A stretch of DNA of 64,000 nt from Jejuia sp043557195. GTDB lineage: Bacteria > Bacteroidota > Bacteroidia > Flavobacteriales > Flavobacteriaceae. The position numbers and the translations under genes were made by a program. The notes under the pieces were generated by a model that did no database searches, was not told where the DNA came from, and saw only the letters and a list, made by a program, of their open reading frames with translations. The DNA lies in the NCBI GenBank assembly GCA_043557195.1, contig CP121314.1:3162001-3226000 (forward strand), in the 5' to 3' direction. Positions 61,182 to 64,000 of the stretch are shown here, piece after piece (position 1 is the stretch's first letter; each line of letters starts with the position of its first letter).

Positions 61182-61940
61182 TTAGGAAAGCATTTTTAGG
61201 AAAAATCTATTTAACTCTTTCACGTCTCCTTTTGAAGAAGACAATGAATTCCTTTGCTCATCAGCAGAAAATATACAATTTTCGATAAAGCTTATAAGTT
61301 CATTTTCTCCTTTATGTAAATAACTTTCGCTTATTGTAGCTTTAAGTTCTATTAGTTGGTTGATACGATTTAATAAATTACTTTCAATATTCAATCCATC
61401 AATCATTTTTTGAAATTCGATTGGTGGAATTTCTTCTCTCTCTAAAATCCATTTACAGGCAGTTGCTGAACGTAAAGCATAAAAGAACTTTTTTAATTTA
61501 TAGTCTTCCTTTTCTTTTAGTTCTTCAGTGAACTTTTTAGCCATACTTAAGTAATGATGAATTGTTGCAATTCTCGAATATTGAGAATTTGCTAATTCAT
61601 TTATTTCAACTAAAAAATCATTATTTGATTTGTATAGAATTGGTGATTGAATTCTTTCCAATAAAGGCGGATTTGATTTTTGTAAAAGTCTCAAGGATTT
61701 ACGTAAATCCCAACCTGTTATGTCAATGTCGTTGTTTTCAAACATTAGTTCAATACTATCCTTTTTCTCGGAAAGTGATAAGTACCAATCTTTTTTATGA
61801 ACGTAGATAATTCTAATATCAAAATCACTATCAGGTGAGGGAAATCCCCAAGCTCTTGATCCTGTTTCACAAGCCAAAAGGATTTTTATCTCTTTTTCCT
61901 TTTCGATTTTATCTAAATATTGAATTATTTTTTCTGTCAT
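61182..61940 (-). CDS. Second YcgL-type nucleotidyltransferase, paralogue
   Basis: 252 residues from ATG 61940 (MTEKIIQYLDKIEKEKEIKI). An upstream ATG at 62009 adds 23 poor-looking residues. Motifs: GSRAWG (27-32), DSDFD (37-41) and an acidic NDIDITGWDLRK (about 70-81), then LERIQSP equivalent to the partner's LELLNTP. Catalytically complete. The pair lies between the 27-bp direct repeats. A relationship of the two as paralogues is seen from the shared motif order. Confidence 0.8.
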   Translation of the reverse strand: MTEKIIQYLDKIEKEKEIKILLACETGSRAWGFPSPDSDFDIRIIYVHKKDWYLSLSEKKDSIELMFENNDIDITGWDLRKSLRLLQKSNPPLLERIQSPILYKSNNDFLVEINELANSQYSRIATIHHYLSMAKKFTEELKEKEDYKLKKFFYALRSATACKWILEREEIPPIEFQKMIDGLNIESNLLNRINQLIELKATISESYLHKGENELISFIENCIFSADEQRNSLSSSKGDVKELNRFFLKMLS

Positions 61941-62072
61941 ATTTATCCTATAATTTGAGTTGGTTTTGAATGAATTGGAATTGATTGAATTTAAAATAAA
62001 AGTAAACATTATTAGATAATCATTTCTAGATATTGAAAAGTTTTATATCTCATTGAAAAATTTCTAACAAAT

Positions 62073-62099
62073 GTTGCAGAAATGTGATTGGGAGTTTTT
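62073..62099. repeat. 27-bp direct repeat, right copy
   Basis: Perfect copy of 60097-60123 but without the CTCCCA left arm, so it cannot form the hairpin. It sits 9 nt before the converging anti-sigma gene. The distance between copies is 1,976 bp. Confidence 0.85.
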
Positions 62100-62107
62100 G
62101 GTTAGTA

Positions 62108-62908
62108 TTAACTAGACACAATCCCCAAAGTATACAACTGCTCCATAGTAGGTGTAGTACTTCCGCCTGCAGGTTCTAAAGTGATACCAAAGGCCTCACT
62201 AGTATTGGCGTTTTTAATTTCGAAGATTTTGTTAGTGTCAGTTGTAAAATTATCGATAGTTCCTAAACTTGTTGGCGTAAGCGGATTTAATGTTAAAGAC
62301 CATACTTGATACACTTTTCCTTCCGGTGGATCTGGTAACCCTTCAGCATCTAAGAAAATACGATTAGAATCTTTATCCCAATACACCTTAGCATAAGTAT
62401 TCGCAAAATTACCTTGACCAGCTAGTGGAACTTTAGAAATATTATCATCCCGTAATACAGAAATTAAAGTATTGGCTTCTGCTAAACTACTTTTAGAATT
62501 TTCAATTTGAGTTTCTAATAAAGATTGTTGTGTTTTCGCTACTTGAATATCGCTTTGTAATTGCTTGTTTTGGTTTACAGCCCAAAAGAATCCTGCTGCT
62601 AGCAAAATAGAAGCTGCCCAACCTGTGTAGGTTACCCAGTTGTATTTTGGTTTTGTTAATGGCACAACTTTAGAGTCCTTATTGTCAAGGTTTAATTCTT
62701 GTTTTACAACTTCTAAAATATGTGCATTTTCCTTTTGTGAGGCAGATGCTGTAAGTTTTACAACTGCGGCTTCAATCTCCAAAACTTCTTGTAAAATTTC
62801 AGGATGTTTTTGCATATGCGCATACACTTCTGCATTTTCTTCTTCAGAAAGCGCTCCAGCTACGTAAAGCTCTAAAACTCCAGATGCTATGTATGCGTTA
62901 ATATCCAT
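62108..62908 (-). CDS. Anti-sigma factor, RskA-like
   Basis: 266 residues. N-terminal zinc-finger-like anti-sigma segment (SGVLELYVAGALSEEENAEV), a single helix (about 88-108, NWVTYTGWAASILLAAGFFW), a coiled coil (about 111-143), and a C-terminal RskA domain (LPDPPEGKVYQVWSLTLNP). Cytoplasm-to-periplasm regulator of the sigma factor at 62912. Stop and start are 3 nt apart. Confidence 0.9.
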   Translation of the reverse strand: MDINAYIASGVLELYVAGALSEEENAEVYAHMQKHPEILQEVLEIEAAVVKLTASASQKENAHILEVVKQELNLDNKDSKVVPLTKPKYNWVTYTGWAASILLAAGFFWAVNQNKQLQSDIQVAKTQQSLLETQIENSKSSLAEANTLISVLRDDNISKVPLAGQGNFANTYAKVYWDKDSNRIFLDAEGLPDPPEGKVYQVWSLTLNPLTPTSLGTIDNFTTDTNKIFEIKNANTSEAFGITLEPAGGSTTPTMEQLYTLGIVSS

Positions 62909-62911
62909 ATA

Positions 62912-63442
62912 TTAATTTAAAACCATATGTCGTAATTCCTTAATACAGTTTCTATTTCTTGTTTTAATTGTACCTATGGGCATATCTAAAGCCTCTGATG
63001 CTTCACTTTGTGTATAACCTTTAAAGTATAGCAGCTCAATAACTTCTTTACACTTTTTAGCGAGCTTATTTACAAAAGCTTTCACACCAATAGCATCAGT
63101 TTTATCATCCAAACTATCATGGGTCTGGATAATATCTACGAAAAAATCAGCGTTGAGGTTTTGTTTGCCTTTTTTAAAAGCTTTAGAGCGTGTTTTATCA
63201 ATTGCAGCGTTTCTAGCTATATTAAGAATCCAAGTAAAAAAACGTCCTTTTTGTTTAGAATAACTATCAGACTTATGCCATACTTTTATAAATACATCTT
63301 GCATAACTTCTTCGGCAATATCATGATTCCTAACAATGTTGAATATTACACCATGCATACTATCACTATACATCGCATACAATTTTTCAAAAGCTTTTAC
63401 ATCTTTTTTTTGAAACCTTTCAACAAGTTGGTCTATATCCAT
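62912..63442 (-). CDS. ECF-type RNA polymerase sigma factor
   Basis: 176 residues. Region 2 (AEEVMQDVFIKVWHK) and region 4 (LLYFKGYTQSEASEALDMPIGTIKTR) are complete. It forms an operon with the RskA-like anti-sigma gene. The DUF4331-TPR operon nearby is a plausible target, but I see no shared promoter motif. Confidence 0.92.
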   Translation of the reverse strand: MDIDQLVERFQKKDVKAFEKLYAMYSDSMHGVIFNIVRNHDIAEEVMQDVFIKVWHKSDSYSKQKGRFFTWILNIARNAAIDKTRSKAFKKGKQNLNADFFVDIIQTHDSLDDKTDAIGVKAFVNKLAKKCKEVIELLYFKGYTQSEASEALDMPIGTIKTRNRNCIKELRHMVLN

Positions 63443-63537
63443 TCACAGCAATTAGTAATTTCGAAAGTAATAAATATATGTGACAAGTTAGTGGTAGTAA
63501 TTGGTGGATTTTCCCTAAAAATAGAAGTACTTACAAC

Positions 63538-63774
63538 TTATCCCGTATATACCTGCCCACGATGAGGCTTTAAAGTATCTCTAACTGTTTTCATTTGCGC
63601 TTCAGTAACTACCATGAAGGCGATGGTGTGCATGTCATTAATTACTTCAACACCTGCAATATCTAATTGTAGTTGTTCAACTTTTATATATTGTTTTAAA
63701 TGAACCACATGATGTTCAGCAATTTTTGTGGCATCGGGCCCACGGAAATCCCAAATTAACTTTAGTTTTCGCAT
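63538..63774 (-). CDS. Small conserved protein, unknown
   Basis: 78 residues, MRKLKLIWDFRGPDATKIAE.., with a C-terminal PHRGQVYTG end. No signal peptide or membrane helix. I do not recognise a family. It is upstream of the sigma gene in the same direction, 95 nt away, so it may or may not be in that operon. Confidence 0.65.
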   Translation of the reverse strand: MRKLKLIWDFRGPDATKIAEHHVVHLKQYIKVEQLQLDIAGVEVINDMHTIAFMVVTEAQMKTVRDTLKPHRGQVYTG

Positions 63775-63867
63775 AGCTTTTTGTTTCTTTTCAAAGGTCT
63801 AAAAAATAGTGTTAATAGCCTCAAAAAATTAAAATAAAACCCCTTTATTTGCGTTTGTATGCACAAC

Positions 63868-63897
63868 TTGTTTTAAAGACATATATTAGTATTTTTG
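63868..63897 (+). promoter_or_regulatory. Promoter of the gene at 63924
   Basis: TTG (63868-63870) and TATTTTTG (63890-63897), 19 nt apart, 26 nt before the ATG. Confidence 0.5.
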
Positions 63898-63923
63898 TAT
63901 CCGTTGAAAAATAAAGTTCTATT

Positions 63924-64000
63924 ATGAAATTGAAGTATTGCTATTTAGTTTTTTCATTGTTTTTTACTGTTTCTGCAATTGCGCAAACATCAAAAAAAGA
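63924..64000 (+). CDS. Exported protein, 5' part only (runs off the window)
   Basis: The first 25 codons (MKLKYCYLVFSLFFTVSAIA..) are a signal peptide with likely cleavage after AIA. Nothing more can be said. A good promoter precedes it. Confidence 0.6.
   Translation, partial: MKLKYCYLVFSLFFTVSAIAQTSKK

Overview
The window is chromosomal DNA of a member of the Flavobacteriaceae (Bacteroidota). Reasons: AT-rich DNA; promoters of the TTG / TAnnTTTG type; almost no Shine-Dalgarno sequences except a strong one before rpsU; the order rpsU-xerC-hpf-tRNAs-tuf-tRNA-secE-nusG-rplKAJL-rpoBC; and type IX secretion (T9SS) proteins (CHU_C sorting domain, PorP/SprF, OmpA/PorE-like).

Layout. 1-9,000: a partial lipoprotein, a secreted protein, DUF2721, a MITE-like element, DUF2851, PspC, a K+ channel, an AgcS symporter, a helix-hairpin-helix protein, an acyl-CoA dehydrogenase, then a small accessory patch (interspersed repeat plus lipoprotein). 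9,087-23,900: the information-processing core, comprising bS21, a tyrosine recombinase, a ribosome hibernation factor, tRNA-Thr/Tyr/Gly/Thr, EF-Tu, tRNA-Trp, SecE, NusG, L11, L1, L10, L7/L12, RpoB, RpoC and DUF3467. rpoB and rpoC as given are broken: two stretches (about 140 and about 100 codons) are missing from rpoB and about 47 nt from rpoC. Since these genes are essential, assembly error is the first explanation. tuf and rpoC also hold short patches of unlike codon use.

23,900-40,400: an iron-sulfur protein and RF3 on the minus strand, then an 11.2-kb gene for a 3,727-residue surface protein. It carries 15 near-identical 309-bp repeats and two arrays (8 and 14 copies) of a 144-bp Asp-rich repeat. 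It is followed by a PorP/SprF-like and an OmpA/PorE-like gene, so the three look like an adhesin with its dedicated T9SS partners.

40,500-57,300: idi-queD-manA, a second tRNA-Thr, transporters and lipoproteins, an intergenic region with a candidate small RNA, AlkB, a VanX-like peptidase, an ECF sigma gene with an apparently leaderless autoregulatory promoter, membrane proteins, an ABC ATPase with a permease/M1-aminopeptidase fusion, a frameshifted small membrane gene and a LETM1-related protein. 57,400-64,000: two DUF4331 genes and a TPR lipoprotein converge on an anti-sigma/sigma pair. Between them lies a 2-kb cassette of two paralogous YcgL-type nucleotidyltransferases, flanked by a perfect 27-bp direct repeat whose first copy lies in a terminator hairpin. 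This cassette and the giant repeat protein locus are the most interesting items.
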